A DNA stretch of 22,721 bases from JTS-AC122 sp041742635 (GTDB lineage: Bacteria; Planctomycetota; Phycisphaerae; Phycisphaerales; UBA1924), in contig JBGSIF010000341.1 in assembly GCA_041742635.1 (NCBI GenBank), positions 1-22,721 of the forward strand. Direction: 5' to 3'. Under the pieces are notes generated by a model. It saw only the letters and a program-made list of their open reading frames with translations. It was not told the origin of the DNA and did no database searches. Of the stretch, positions 7,986-15,325 are shown in pieces. A program made the position numbers and the translations under genes. The stretch's first letter is position 1. Each line of letters opens with the position of its first letter.

Positions 7986-8002
7986 GCAGAAGAGTGTACA
8001 AT
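7973..8002 (+). promoter_or_regulatory. ECF-type promoter TGAAAC-N16-TGTA (overlapping TACAAT)
   Basis: TGAAAC (7973-7978) is followed by exactly 16 nt and then TGTA (7995-7998). This is one base from the TGAAAC-N16-CGTA pattern of SigW-like ECF promoters. TACAAT (7997-8002) overlaps and could serve a housekeeping sigma factor. Transcription would begin near 8005-8010, immediately before the ATG at 8011. Confidence 0.5.
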
Positions 8003-8010
8003 TGTTTAAG

Positions 8011-8595
8011 ATGACACGCGCCGAAGAACGCGACCTGATCCAACGAGCCATCGCGGGCGACCGCGAGGCGGCGGAGCAGTGCATTCGCGCGCATCAGGTC
8101 TCGCTCTACGCGTACATGCTCCGGATGTGCGGACGGCCCGATGTGGCCGAGGACATTGTGCAGGACGCTTTTGTGCGGGCGTTGACCAACCTGCACCGGT
8201 TCGACTTCCGGTTCCGATTTTCGACATGGTTGTTCACGATCGCCAAACGGCTGTATGTGAATGCGTGCCAGAAGCACAAGCCCGCGTATGACAGCGATGC
8301 GGTGGGGCTTCAGCAGGGGTCGGGGGATTCGCCGGAGATGCCGGCGATCGATCGTGAGGTATCGACCAATGCCAAGTCCGCCGTGCGGGCCGCTCTGTGC
8401 TCACTGTCGATCGAGCAGCGTGAGATCGTGGTACTGTTCCATCAACTGGATTGGCCGATCGCGCTGATCGCCGAATATATGGATATGCCCGAGGGCACGG
8501 TCAAGAGCCACTTGCACCGGGGGCGGCGGAAGATGCGACGATTGCTCTCCGAGCACGTTCGGCACAACGAGCATGTGGCGGAGGTGTGGCGGTGA
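8011..8595 (+). CDS. ECF (extracytoplasmic function) RNA polymerase sigma factor
   Basis: The 194-residue protein has the two-domain layout of ECF sigma factors. Region 2 spans ~10-90, with 'DVAEDIVQDAFVRAL' (-10 recognition and core binding) and 'FRFSTWLFTIAKRL'. Region 4 spans ~128-180, with 'LSIEQREIVVLFH' and the helix-turn-helix 'MPEGTVKSHLHRGRRKMRRLL' that reads the -35 element. Regions 1 and 3 are absent, as expected. It should direct polymerase to a small stress or envelope regulon. ATG 8011 is chosen because the conserved 'RAEERDLIQRAIAGD' opening follows at once and a promoter sits just upstream. An in-frame ATG at 7873 with GGAGG before it would add 46 residues of non-family sequence across the promoter. 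Its TGA overlaps the GTG of the next gene, indicating translational coupling. Confidence 0.92.
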   Translation: MTRAEERDLIQRAIAGDREAAEQCIRAHQVSLYAYMLRMCGRPDVAEDIVQDAFVRALTNLHRFDFRFRFSTWLFTIAKRLYVNACQKHKPAYDSDAVGLQQGSGDSPEMPAIDREVSTNAKSAVRAALCSLSIEQREIVVLFHQLDWPIALIAEYMDMPEGTVKSHLHRGRRKMRRLLSEHVRHNEHVAEVWR

Positions 8596-9458
8596 ACAGC
8601 GATCGGCGTCGAGACCGGCTTCGAGAGATCCATCGCGTGGCGGAGTCGCTGCGCGAGGAGGTCGCCGCGCCGGACCTGACGGACGCGATCATTCAGCGGG
8701 TGCATGAGCAGCGACCGTTCCTTGAGCCGGATTCGCGTCGGGTTCTGACGTGGTGCAAAGTCGGTGCGGCCAGCCTGGCGCTCGTTGTCGCAGGTGCCGT
8801 GTTCGTGATCCGCGCGACGACGCCCGAGATGCAATCGATGGTCTCCCCCGCACAGCCTGTCGTATTTACCCCGGCGGTGGACTCGGTCCGCGAGTCGGCA
8901 GTATTGGCGGCGGAGCGGTTCCGGGTCAAACTCGACTCGATCGAGCGGCTGGCAACGCAGCCCTTGATCGTTGTCTATCACGCGTCGGAAAAACCGAACG
9001 GGGAGTATGTGACCGTTGTCGCGTCCCGCGCAGACGCGGTGCCGGGGGGTTTGGAATCGCGTACGGAATCGGGCGTTGCGTCGGGGTCTTTCGTCTATAC
9101 AAGCCGCGGGGGTGATTCGACCGGTGCGGCGGCAACACTCCACATCGAGTATGTCGATTCTTCTGATTTGTCCGATTACCCCCCGTTCGCGGGGTCGCAG
9201 GTTCGCTTTGCCGCGCTCAACGGCGTCCCGAAGCCCGCCGGGTCGCCGACATCGTGGCAGTTCGAATCATTCCCGGTCGGTCGTCTCCGGCAACCGCGGT
9301 ACATCTCGTCAACCGTGATCCGCGTCGGCGACCGAGGGACGGTCGGGGTGATGGGGGGGGATGGGACAGGGCCGGCGGTTTTCGGGTGTGATTTGCTCGA
9401 TGACTTTGCACCGCTCATCACCGGGCAACCGCCCGGCGAGGGGCTGATCCCTCGCTGA
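8592..9458 (+). CDS. Single-pass membrane protein, probable anti-sigma factor
   Basis: It starts with GTG inside the sigma gene's stop (GTGA, 4-nt overlap), the usual arrangement for a sigma factor and its anti-sigma partner. The 288-residue product has a charged, helical cytoplasmic N-terminus (1-50, with 'LREIHRVAESLREEVAAPDLTD'). One membrane helix follows at ~54-73, then a ~210-residue extracytoplasmic domain rich in beta-prone segments. The HxxxCxxC zinc motif of ZAS anti-sigma factors is absent, so it would be of the non-zinc type. Function is inferred from position, topology and coupling rather than from a recognised domain. The outer domain may sense envelope stress or bind the exported protein encoded 17 nt downstream. 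Confidence 0.75.
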   Translation: MNSDRRRDRLREIHRVAESLREEVAAPDLTDAIIQRVHEQRPFLEPDSRRVLTWCKVGAASLALVVAGAVFVIRATTPEMQSMVSPAQPVVFTPAVDSVRESAVLAAERFRVKLDSIERLATQPLIVVYHASEKPNGEYVTVVASRADAVPGGLESRTESGVASGSFVYTSRGGDSTGAAATLHIEYVDSSDLSDYPPFAGSQVRFAALNGVPKPAGSPTSWQFESFPVGRLRQPRYISSTVIRVGDRGTVGVMGGDGTGPAVFGCDLLDDFAPLITGQPPGEGLIPR

Positions 9459-9475
9459 CATTCACTCGGGTTCTT

Positions 9476-11272
9476 ATGCTGCTTTGCCGTCTGTTTATCC
9501 TGGTTATCGCCTTCGCGGCGACCGCTACGACGTTGGTGTCGGGTGCGCACGCATCGGTCCCATCGGAGCGGTTCGACGACGCGCCCGCCGATGCGCTGGC
9601 TTCCATCCCACGCTCGGTCGAGGTGGTGCTGATCGTGGATCGGTTCGGAGAGGTCTTCGGCACCGCCCTGAGCGAAGCGGCGTGGAAGGTCGTGAGCGAC
9701 CTGGCCCGTGTCACGGATGAATCCAAATATGTGCTGAGCGTTCAAGAAAACTGGACGCGGCTTGGAACGGAATTGGGGATGACGCGCCGCGACGCCGTGG
9801 ACCGGCTTGTGGGGACGCGGCTGGTCTTCGCATCACGAGATGGAGACCGATCCGACGCCCGACGGTGGGCGGTGCTCAGCGTGATCTCGGAGCAAACCGA
9901 CCGCGAGATGGTGTCACGATTGCGCCCGGCACGCCGGGGGATCGTCGAAGGGCACGCGATCCGGACCATCGAAGGCGGTCACTATGAAGTAGCAACGCAC
10001 TTGCACGAAGCCCCGGCTGAGCCCAACGGCCAAACGGGAAAGCCGGCGCTCGGCAAGGCGAGGAATCGAGCCGTCTCACTCTTACTGGCCGAGAGCGGGC
10101 GGTCGGAACTGTTCGACGAGATCGTGGGCGTGTGGTCGGGGCGTGTGGCGAAGACGCTCGCGCATACCGACCTGGCGCGTGAAGCCGCGCGGTTCGCCGA
10201 CGCACAGATCCTGCTGGCGATTCGATTGGACCCCGAATCGCCGTCGGATCGGCGTGCGGAACACGACTGGACGAACTTTCTATTGCTCACCGGACGGGTG
10301 ACGGATGATGGGCTGGAGTTGCACGCCGTGCTGAGGGATCAGCACCATCATGCCCAGCTCGCGGGCATTCGCCCGTGGTCGGCGGGGCCGTTCGAGGCGA
10401 TGGGGCACAACGCGGCACTCGCGGTAGTCGAGTCACGGCTGGACCACGAAGCACAGGCAGGGAGGGGCGGGCAGTCACCGGTGCGCAGCGCGTTTACATC
10501 GCTGGGCCTGAATGACCCGCTCCAAGATTTGCTGGCGGGTCGCCAAATGCTCATCGTTCAGGACAACCCCGCCGCCGTGGGCAAGGCGTCGGCACCGATC
10601 GGGGTCGGGCCGACGGTGTTCCTTGGAGCGGAGACCCACGACATCGGCGCGCTGTCCAAACTCGGCGACCTGTGCATCAACGAGAACGTGGCCAAGATGC
10701 AGGGGATCCCGGTAAACGCATCGCTGAACCTTGCCGGGATATCGTGCGAATCGATCCGCCGAACTCGGGTGAACGTGCCGGGGTCTGAACGGATCGCGCA
10801 GTTGCTGGGCACGCCGGTGGATATAGCGTGGACATATGTTTCGACCGGAACCGTACAAGGCGCGGGGAAACCAAGGAGCGCGGGGTGGTGGCTGGTGAGC
10901 ATGGGGAGCAAGCCCCAACCGGCGAGTGCCCCGGGCGGCCCGGTGCTGGTGAGCCGCGCCGCGCACCCGGACGCGCCACGGACCATAACGATCGAATCGT
11001 GCCGTGAGGTCGTTCGTCTACCCGTAGCGGCAGGAGACGACGAGGTGCGGCGCTGGTACTCGGTCGGTGTGCTTCGCCCGGCACGGCTGCTTCGAGTACT
11101 CTCGCCGATGCTCCCGACGTTCGGGCTGGAAGAAACCTTGGGCCAGTTTGAATCGCTCGAATGGCGGCTCTTCGTGACACCGAGTAACGACATCGAAGGC
11201 AGTCTAAAACTCCGAGTCATGTCGCCGAAGGACCGCACGATACCCGGCGCGGGCGAGCCTGCGCCGCGATAA
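9476..11272 (+). CDS. Large exported protein of unknown function in the ECF operon
   Basis: The 598-residue protein begins with a clear signal peptide: hydrophobic core ~5-22 and probable cleavage after A-H-A at 25-27. No later membrane segment is evident, so the mature part should be periplasmic or surface-located. The mature N-terminus reads 'PADALASIPRSVEVVLIVDRFGE', which recalls proteins with repeated ~100-residue modules that test substrate or solute values (DUF3352-like), but the similarity is weak. I recognise no catalytic motif. It starts 17 nt after the anti-sigma gene with no promoter or terminator between, so it is most likely the third gene of the operon and either a sensor partner or an effector. 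It converges on kdsB with 13 nt between stops. The kdsB-strand frame running antisense through its 3' part is an artefact. Confidence 0.8.
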   Translation: MLLCRLFILVIAFAATATTLVSGAHASVPSERFDDAPADALASIPRSVEVVLIVDRFGEVFGTALSEAAWKVVSDLARVTDESKYVLSVQENWTRLGTELGMTRRDAVDRLVGTRLVFASRDGDRSDARRWAVLSVISEQTDREMVSRLRPARRGIVEGHAIRTIEGGHYEVATHLHEAPAEPNGQTGKPALGKARNRAVSLLLAESGRSELFDEIVGVWSGRVAKTLAHTDLAREAARFADAQILLAIRLDPESPSDRRAEHDWTNFLLLTGRVTDDGLELHAVLRDQHHHAQLAGIRPWSAGPFEAMGHNAALAVVESRLDHEAQAGRGGQSPVRSAFTSLGLNDPLQDLLAGRQMLIVQDNPAAVGKASAPIGVGPTVFLGAETHDIGALSKLGDLCINENVAKMQGIPVNASLNLAGISCESIRRTRVNVPGSERIAQLLGTPVDIAWTYVSTGTVQGAGKPRSAGWWLVSMGSKPQPASAPGGPVLVSRAAHPDAPRTITIESCREVVRLPVAAGDDEVRRWYSVGVLRPARLLRVLSPMLPTFGLEETLGQFESLEWRLFVTPSNDIEGSLKLRVMSPKDRTIPGAGEPAPR

Positions 11273-11285
11273 ACATTTGTTCGGC

Positions 11286-12072
11286 TTAGCCGACGGCAGG
11301 GTTCGTTCGCTGCTGCCAGCGCTGGACAAACGCTTCGTACTGCTCGGGGGGTATCGATCCCGGGCGAAGCCCTGGGGACCACGGCGACCGAGATTTCGTA
11401 GCCGTGCTCCAGGACACGCAGTTGTTCAAGTTTCTCGGCCTCTTCCAGCGGAGTGGGCGAGAGCGCAAGGTAGGTATCCAAAAACGAGCGGCGGTAGACA
11501 TACAACCCGATATGGCGTAACGGGCGCGCGCCGGGGCTGTGCGTTCGGTCGCGGTCGAAGGGGATCAACGCGCGTGAGAAGTACAGTGCCTGCCCGTTGA
11601 CCCCAAGAACGACCTTGACGATATTCGAATTCGCTGGATCGTCGGTTGGGTGCAGTGGGGCGGCAACGGTGCCCATCAGTGAGCCTGCGCGGATCATGGC
11701 GGCGACCGCCGCGTCGATGGTATCGGGTTCCACTTCAGGCTCGTCGCCTTGGACGTTCACGACCACCGTTTCGGATGAAAGACCCAGAACCGAAGCGGCC
11801 TCCGCGAGCCGGCTGGTGCCGTTGGGGTGATCCTCTCGCGTGAGCACGCAGGTCGCGCCGAACCGCGACGCCGCGTCATACACACGCTGGCTGTCGGCGG
11901 CGATAACAACCCGTTCGGCGCACCGTGCCCGAATCGCCGCTTCGTAGACGTGCTGCACCAGCGGCTTGCCCGTGCGGAACGCGAGCACTTTTTCAGGGAA
12001 GCGGGTGGATGCGAGCCGAGCGGGGATCATCACCACCACAGACGGCCCGGCGGGTGTAACGCTGTGTGACAT
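11286..12072 (-). CDS. kdsB: CMP-Kdo synthetase, frameshifted near the 3' end
   Basis: KdsB activates Kdo with CTP to CMP-Kdo for lipopolysaccharide inner-core synthesis in the cytoplasm. Family motifs are all present: 'IPARLASTRFPEKVL' (16-30), 'DHPNGTSRLAEA' (81-92), 'VVNVQGDEPEV' (104-114), 'LRHIGLYVYRR' (185-195) and 'EKLEQLRVLEHG' (213-224). After 'SPGIDTP' (236-242) the frame changes. The expected ending 'EQYEAFVQRWQQR...' lies in the next frame and stops at 11286-11288. Removing one base from the six-G run at 11346-11351 restores a 261-residue protein, a normal length for the family. Only 19 residues are affected. Left uncorrected, the frame runs on to 10558, antisense to the neighbouring gene. 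A sequencing error, a real mutation or slippage could explain it. The gene follows the alpha/beta hydrolase by 65 nt. Confidence 0.9.
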
Positions 12073-12137
12073 CGTTCAAGCGTACCCAATTGGACGGCGG
12101 ATGAACGCTCACCGCGAGAACGACTATCCCAAGTGGA

Positions 12138-13304
12138 TTACTTCGGTGTCGGTTTCGGCTCAACGGGGGCCGGCGACTTGATGGCCAGTTCTTCATCAAA
12201 GAACGCGCGGACGAGTTGGAGCAGTTCGTCGTTCCAGAACCCGTGCCCGCCGCCTTTGACGGTATGGAGCGTGGCTTCCACGCCCGAGCGCTTCAGCGCA
12301 TCGAGCAGGATTCGGCTTTGATCGATCGGTACGAGTGTGTCCGCGTCGCCATGAACGATGAGGAACGGCGCGTCGGATGCGTCGATGTACGTGATCGGGT
12401 TGGCCCCTGCCGCGAGGGCGAGTTGGTCCTCGATCTTGCCGCCCAGTAGTTTCAGGATGGGACGCGGCGTGGGCACTTTTGTGCGCCGCGCGGCAGCAAC
12501 GCCAGACCCTCCCGAGGGGTCGGCGGGGGTGGACGTCGGAGAAGAAGCAGTACTCGGCTGGGGTTCGTTGGCGGGCTTCGCACTCGGCACGGCAGGCACG
12601 GGAGGGGTGTACCCATCGCGTGGGAGGGCGGCCTCGGCAGCGGTCTCGCCACCCGCCATGCGGCACAGTTTGATCAGGTCCGTCGGGCCGAACCAGTTGC
12701 ACACAGCCTGAACACGACTGGAATGTTCCACATTCCCACCGATAGAGCCTTCGAGTTCCGCGTCACCCCCGCTCGTGCCCAAGAGCGCGACCAGATGCCC
12801 GCCCGCCGACGCCCCCCACACCCCAATGCGGGCGGGATCGATATTGTGTTCCTTCGCGTGCGCACGAACCCAACGCACGGCGGCTTTGCAATCGTGGATC
12901 TGCGCGGGGTACGGCGCGACCTGCGAGAACCGATAACTGATACTGACCGCGGCGTACCCGTGCGGGACGAGTTGGGCCGCGGGGCACGCACTGCGGGTGC
13001 CGGATTCCCACCCGCCGCCGTGGATCCAGATGATCACCGGCAGTGGCGCGGGCTTATCGGTACCCGGCTTCGCCGAAGGGGTGTAGACATCCAATTTTAA
13101 TGAATGTTCGCCCGCTTTGGCGTATTCGATGCCGCGGATCACGTCAACCCCGTCGGGGATGCCGAGCAACCCTTTGGGTTTCGTTGCGGCATCATCAGGC
13201 TGATGCGCCGAGCGAGAATCGAACCCCGGCGCGTGCGGCACCGAAAGCGCCACGCCCGCGAGCGCGACGAGAAGCCCGATCAGTTGCCGATACCGAACAC
13301 TCAT
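12138..13304 (-). CDS. Secreted alpha/beta hydrolase (esterase/lipase, BD-FAE-like)
   Basis: The 388-residue protein has a signal peptide or N-terminal anchor (hydrophobic ~7-22), so it should be exported. The hydrolase core has the oxyanion-hole motif HGGGW (95-99), the nucleophile elbow GASAGG with Ser166, an acid in HGDADTLVP (Asp322) and the catalytic histidine in GGGHGF (His354), giving a complete triad. It resembles carboxylesterases of the feruloyl/acetyl-esterase type that deacylate plant or surface polysaccharides; the substrate is not known. Residues ~231-281 are a Pro/Ser/Thr-rich stretch inserted between the nucleophile and the acid, probably a flexible lid or linker. ATG 13304 is chosen over 13343 because GAGGAG lies just upstream and the signal peptide follows. 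It is divergent from the thioredoxin gene. Confidence 0.88.
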   Translation of the reverse strand: MSVRYRQLIGLLVALAGVALSVPHAPGFDSRSAHQPDDAATKPKGLLGIPDGVDVIRGIEYAKAGEHSLKLDVYTPSAKPGTDKPAPLPVIIWIHGGGWESGTRSACPAAQLVPHGYAAVSISYRFSQVAPYPAQIHDCKAAVRWVRAHAKEHNIDPARIGVWGASAGGHLVALLGTSGGDAELEGSIGGNVEHSSRVQAVCNWFGPTDLIKLCRMAGGETAAEAALPRDGYTPPVPAVPSAKPANEPQPSTASSPTSTPADPSGGSGVAAARRTKVPTPRPILKLLGGKIEDQLALAAGANPITYIDASDAPFLIVHGDADTLVPIDQSRILLDALKRSGVEATLHTVKGGGHGFWNDELLQLVRAFFDEELAIKSPAPVEPKPTPK

Positions 13305-13411
13305 TGTGAACTCCTCAAGCAGCGACCCGCGAAAAGTGCGCATCCGACGCGCTTGGGAAGCGACTGAATCCGGTCGATGAACTCTACCGGGATTGTTGTA
13401 CCGGAGGACGC

Positions 13412-13924
13412 ATGGGCCGTTTCGCTGTTGTCATCATGATCCTTGTCGGCGTCGCGCTCGGAATCGCGTCGTTCGGCCCGAACCTGAGCCTGGGCACCAC
13501 AGGTCGGCCGGCACCGGATTTCCAACTGCGCTCCACGCGCGGGAAACTCGTCTCGCTGTCGCAGCACCGCGGGAAGGTCGTCGTACTGGATTTCTGGGCG
13601 AGTTGGTGCGGGCCGTGCCGCGCGGCGATCCCCGCGATGCAACGCCTCCACGAACGCTATGCGGATGAAGGCCTCGTCGTCCTGGGCATCAACGTCAACG
13701 ACACCACCGACCCGGCTGCGTTCATGGACAAAATGAACGCTACCTACACCACACTCCTCGCCGGCGAAGAAGTCTCCGCGGCCTTCAAAGTCAAGGGAAT
13801 CCCTACTCTCGTGGTGATCGACGCCGGCGGGAACGTGATCTTCCGCGAGAGCGGGTGGGCGACGCCGTTCGAGCGGAAGATGCGCGACGTGATCGAGGAA
13901 GCACTCGCAGGAGTCCAGCCATAA
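13412..13924 (+). CDS. Membrane-anchored thioredoxin-like protein (TlpA/ResA family)
   Basis: This 170-residue protein has an N-terminal hydrophobic segment (~4-22) that should anchor or export it, followed by a TlpA-type thioredoxin fold. The redox motif is W65-C-G-P-C69 within 'DFWASWCGPCRAAIP', and the cis-proline loop is G129-I-P-T132. The family opening 'GRPAPDFQLRSTRGKLVSLSQHRGK' is also clear. Such proteins reduce disulfides outside the membrane, for example in cytochrome c maturation or cysteine repair. No cytochrome genes are nearby, so its partner is unknown. GGAGG at 13403-13407 fixes the start. It may be co-transcribed with the symporter 40 nt downstream. Confidence 0.92.
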   Translation: MGRFAVVIMILVGVALGIASFGPNLSLGTTGRPAPDFQLRSTRGKLVSLSQHRGKVVVLDFWASWCGPCRAAIPAMQRLHERYADEGLVVLGINVNDTTDPAAFMDKMNATYTTLLAGEEVSAAFKVKGIPTLVVIDAGGNVIFRESGWATPFERKMRDVIEEALAGVQP

Positions 13925-13964
13925 TCGCCCGGCGGATATGAAGCGGATCCGGTAGGATGCCGCC

Positions 13965-15278
13965 ATGAAACTCGCGCTGCACTGGAAGATCCTGATCGGG
14001 CTTGCGCTGGGCGTCGGCGTCGGGCTGGCACTGAACGCATTCGGCGCCGACATCAAATCAACCGCAGGCGAAGGCACCTTTGCCCAGAACACGCTGGCGT
14101 TCATCACGAACCTGAACCGAGTGATCGGAGACTTGTTCAAGCGGTCGCTCCAGTTCATCGCCGCACCGATTATCCTAATGGCGATGTGCCTGGCGATCGG
14201 ATCGCTCGGCGACCTACGCCAACTCGGGCGGCTGGGTGCCAAAACGATGTTCATCTTCTATTCTACTGCTTTCATTGCGGTGGGGATGGGGCTGGCGCTG
14301 GTCAACTTGGTACGCCCCGGAGACCCGCGATTCATCGGCGAAGAAGCCCGTGCCAAACTGATCGAATCAACGACGACCGCCGCGGGTTCCGCCTCCGCAC
14401 GCGTGATTGACCTGTCCAAATCCACGAATCCGTGGGATTTGCTGCGCGACGTGATGCCGACCAACCCCTTCGACGCGCTGGCGCGCGGCGACATGCTCCA
14501 GATCGTCGTGATGGCGATCCTGATCGGTATCGCACTCAGCCTCTTGCCGCGCGCCACATCGGACCCGGTCTTCAAAGTCCTCGAAGGGCTTAACGAAGCG
14601 TTCATCCTGATCGTCCGCGGGATCATGCGCCTCGCACCGATCGGGGTCTTCTGCCTCATCACCCCAATCGTGGCGACGCTGGGCGTGGACGCGCTCATCG
14701 CCCTGGGCGCGTACTGCCTCACCGTGCTCGCTGGGCTGGGGCTGATTCTGTTTGTGATGTACCCGGCGGTGGTGGTGATCTTTGCACGGATGCCGGTGCG
14801 AACGTTTTTCCGTGGAATCTCGCAAGCACAACTGGTCGCGTTCAGTAGTTCCAGTTCCGCCGCAACGCTCCCTGTCACGATCCAGAACGTTCGGGACAAC
14901 CTGGGCGTCCCGCCCGAGATCACCAGTTTCGTCTGCGCCATGGGTGCCAAGATGAACATGGACGGAACGGCGCTCATGCAGGCCGTCGCGGCGGTCTTCC
15001 TGTCCCAGTTCTATGCCCAAGAGTTGTCGCTCGCACAGCAACTCTCGCTCGTCCTCACGGCGGTCGTCGCGGCGATCGGCTCCCCGGGGATCCCCTCCGG
15101 CGGGATGGTCATGCTCGTGATCGTTCTGCGATCCGTCGGAGTCCCGGCGGAGGGGATCGCCATGATCCTCGCCGTCGACCGCGTGCTGGACATGTGCCGA
15201 ACCGTCATCAATGTCACCGGCGACGCGGCGGCGGCGGTCGCAGTCGCCGGGTGGGAAGGCCGCCTGGCCAAAGTCTGA
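13965..15278 (+). CDS. Dicarboxylate/amino acid:cation symporter (DAACS, GltP/DctA type)
   Basis: The 437-residue multi-spanning protein carries every hallmark of the glutamate-transporter fold: the serine-rich HP1 tip SSSSS (294-298), the NMDGT ion-binding motif (331-335), the HP2 tip GSPGIPSGG (372-380) and the TM8 substrate block. In TM8, Asp405, Asp409, Arg412, Asn416 and Asp420 line up with the archaeal GltPh residues 390, 394, 397, 401 and 405. The retained Arg412 binds a side-chain carboxylate in this family, so the substrate is probably glutamate, aspartate or a C4-dicarboxylate rather than a neutral amino acid. Uptake would be coupled to Na+ or H+ across the inner membrane. AGGA seven nt before the ATG may be its ribosome binding site. 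Confidence 0.95.
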   Translation: MKLALHWKILIGLALGVGVGLALNAFGADIKSTAGEGTFAQNTLAFITNLNRVIGDLFKRSLQFIAAPIILMAMCLAIGSLGDLRQLGRLGAKTMFIFYSTAFIAVGMGLALVNLVRPGDPRFIGEEARAKLIESTTTAAGSASARVIDLSKSTNPWDLLRDVMPTNPFDALARGDMLQIVVMAILIGIALSLLPRATSDPVFKVLEGLNEAFILIVRGIMRLAPIGVFCLITPIVATLGVDALIALGAYCLTVLAGLGLILFVMYPAVVVIFARMPVRTFFRGISQAQLVAFSSSSSAATLPVTIQNVRDNLGVPPEITSFVCAMGAKMNMDGTALMQAVAAVFLSQFYAQELSLAQQLSLVLTAVVAAIGSPGIPSGGMVMLVIVLRSVGVPAEGIAMILAVDRVLDMCRTVINVTGDAAAAVAVAGWEGRLAKV

Positions 15279-15311
15279 ACCAACATGCGAACGCACCGAC
15301 GGTTCGGCTCC

Positions 15312-15317
15312 GATAAC
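15312..15317 (+). promoter_or_regulatory. -10-like hexamer GATAAC before serA
   Basis: GATAAC ends 8 nt before the serA ATG; TAACAT (15314-15319) overlaps it. No good -35 hexamer is visible and no Shine-Dalgarno site lies between it and the start. The transcript could be nearly leaderless. Confidence 0.35.
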
Positions 15318-15325
15318 ATCCGCTC

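Larger units (their letters stand above)
7564..8010. other. 447-nt non-coding regulatory region between divergent genes
   Basis: This gap separates the conserved hypothetical (minus) from the ECF sigma gene (plus). It is less GC-rich than its surroundings. It holds a GGGAG-G-CTCCC palindrome (7861-7871), an imperfect direct repeat of TGAAACC(G)AATCTG (7895-7908 and 7973-7985), an inverted repeat (7908-7935) and an ECF-type promoter (7973-8002). A 66-codon minus-strand frame (7660-7860) lacks convincing codon bias or motifs. I see no RNA gene. Confidence 0.6.

Noticed and set aside
10558..11285. Continuation of the kdsB frame for 240 more codons, antisense to the exported-protein gene
   Set aside because: It follows the wrong frame after the one-base shift at 11346-11351, has no KdsB similarity, and lies opposite a better-supported gene.
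11281..11293. Palindrome TCGGCTTAGCCGA between two convergent genes
   Set aside because: The stem is only 5-6 bp, overlaps the restored kdsB stop codon and has no T-run, so it is not a convincing terminator.
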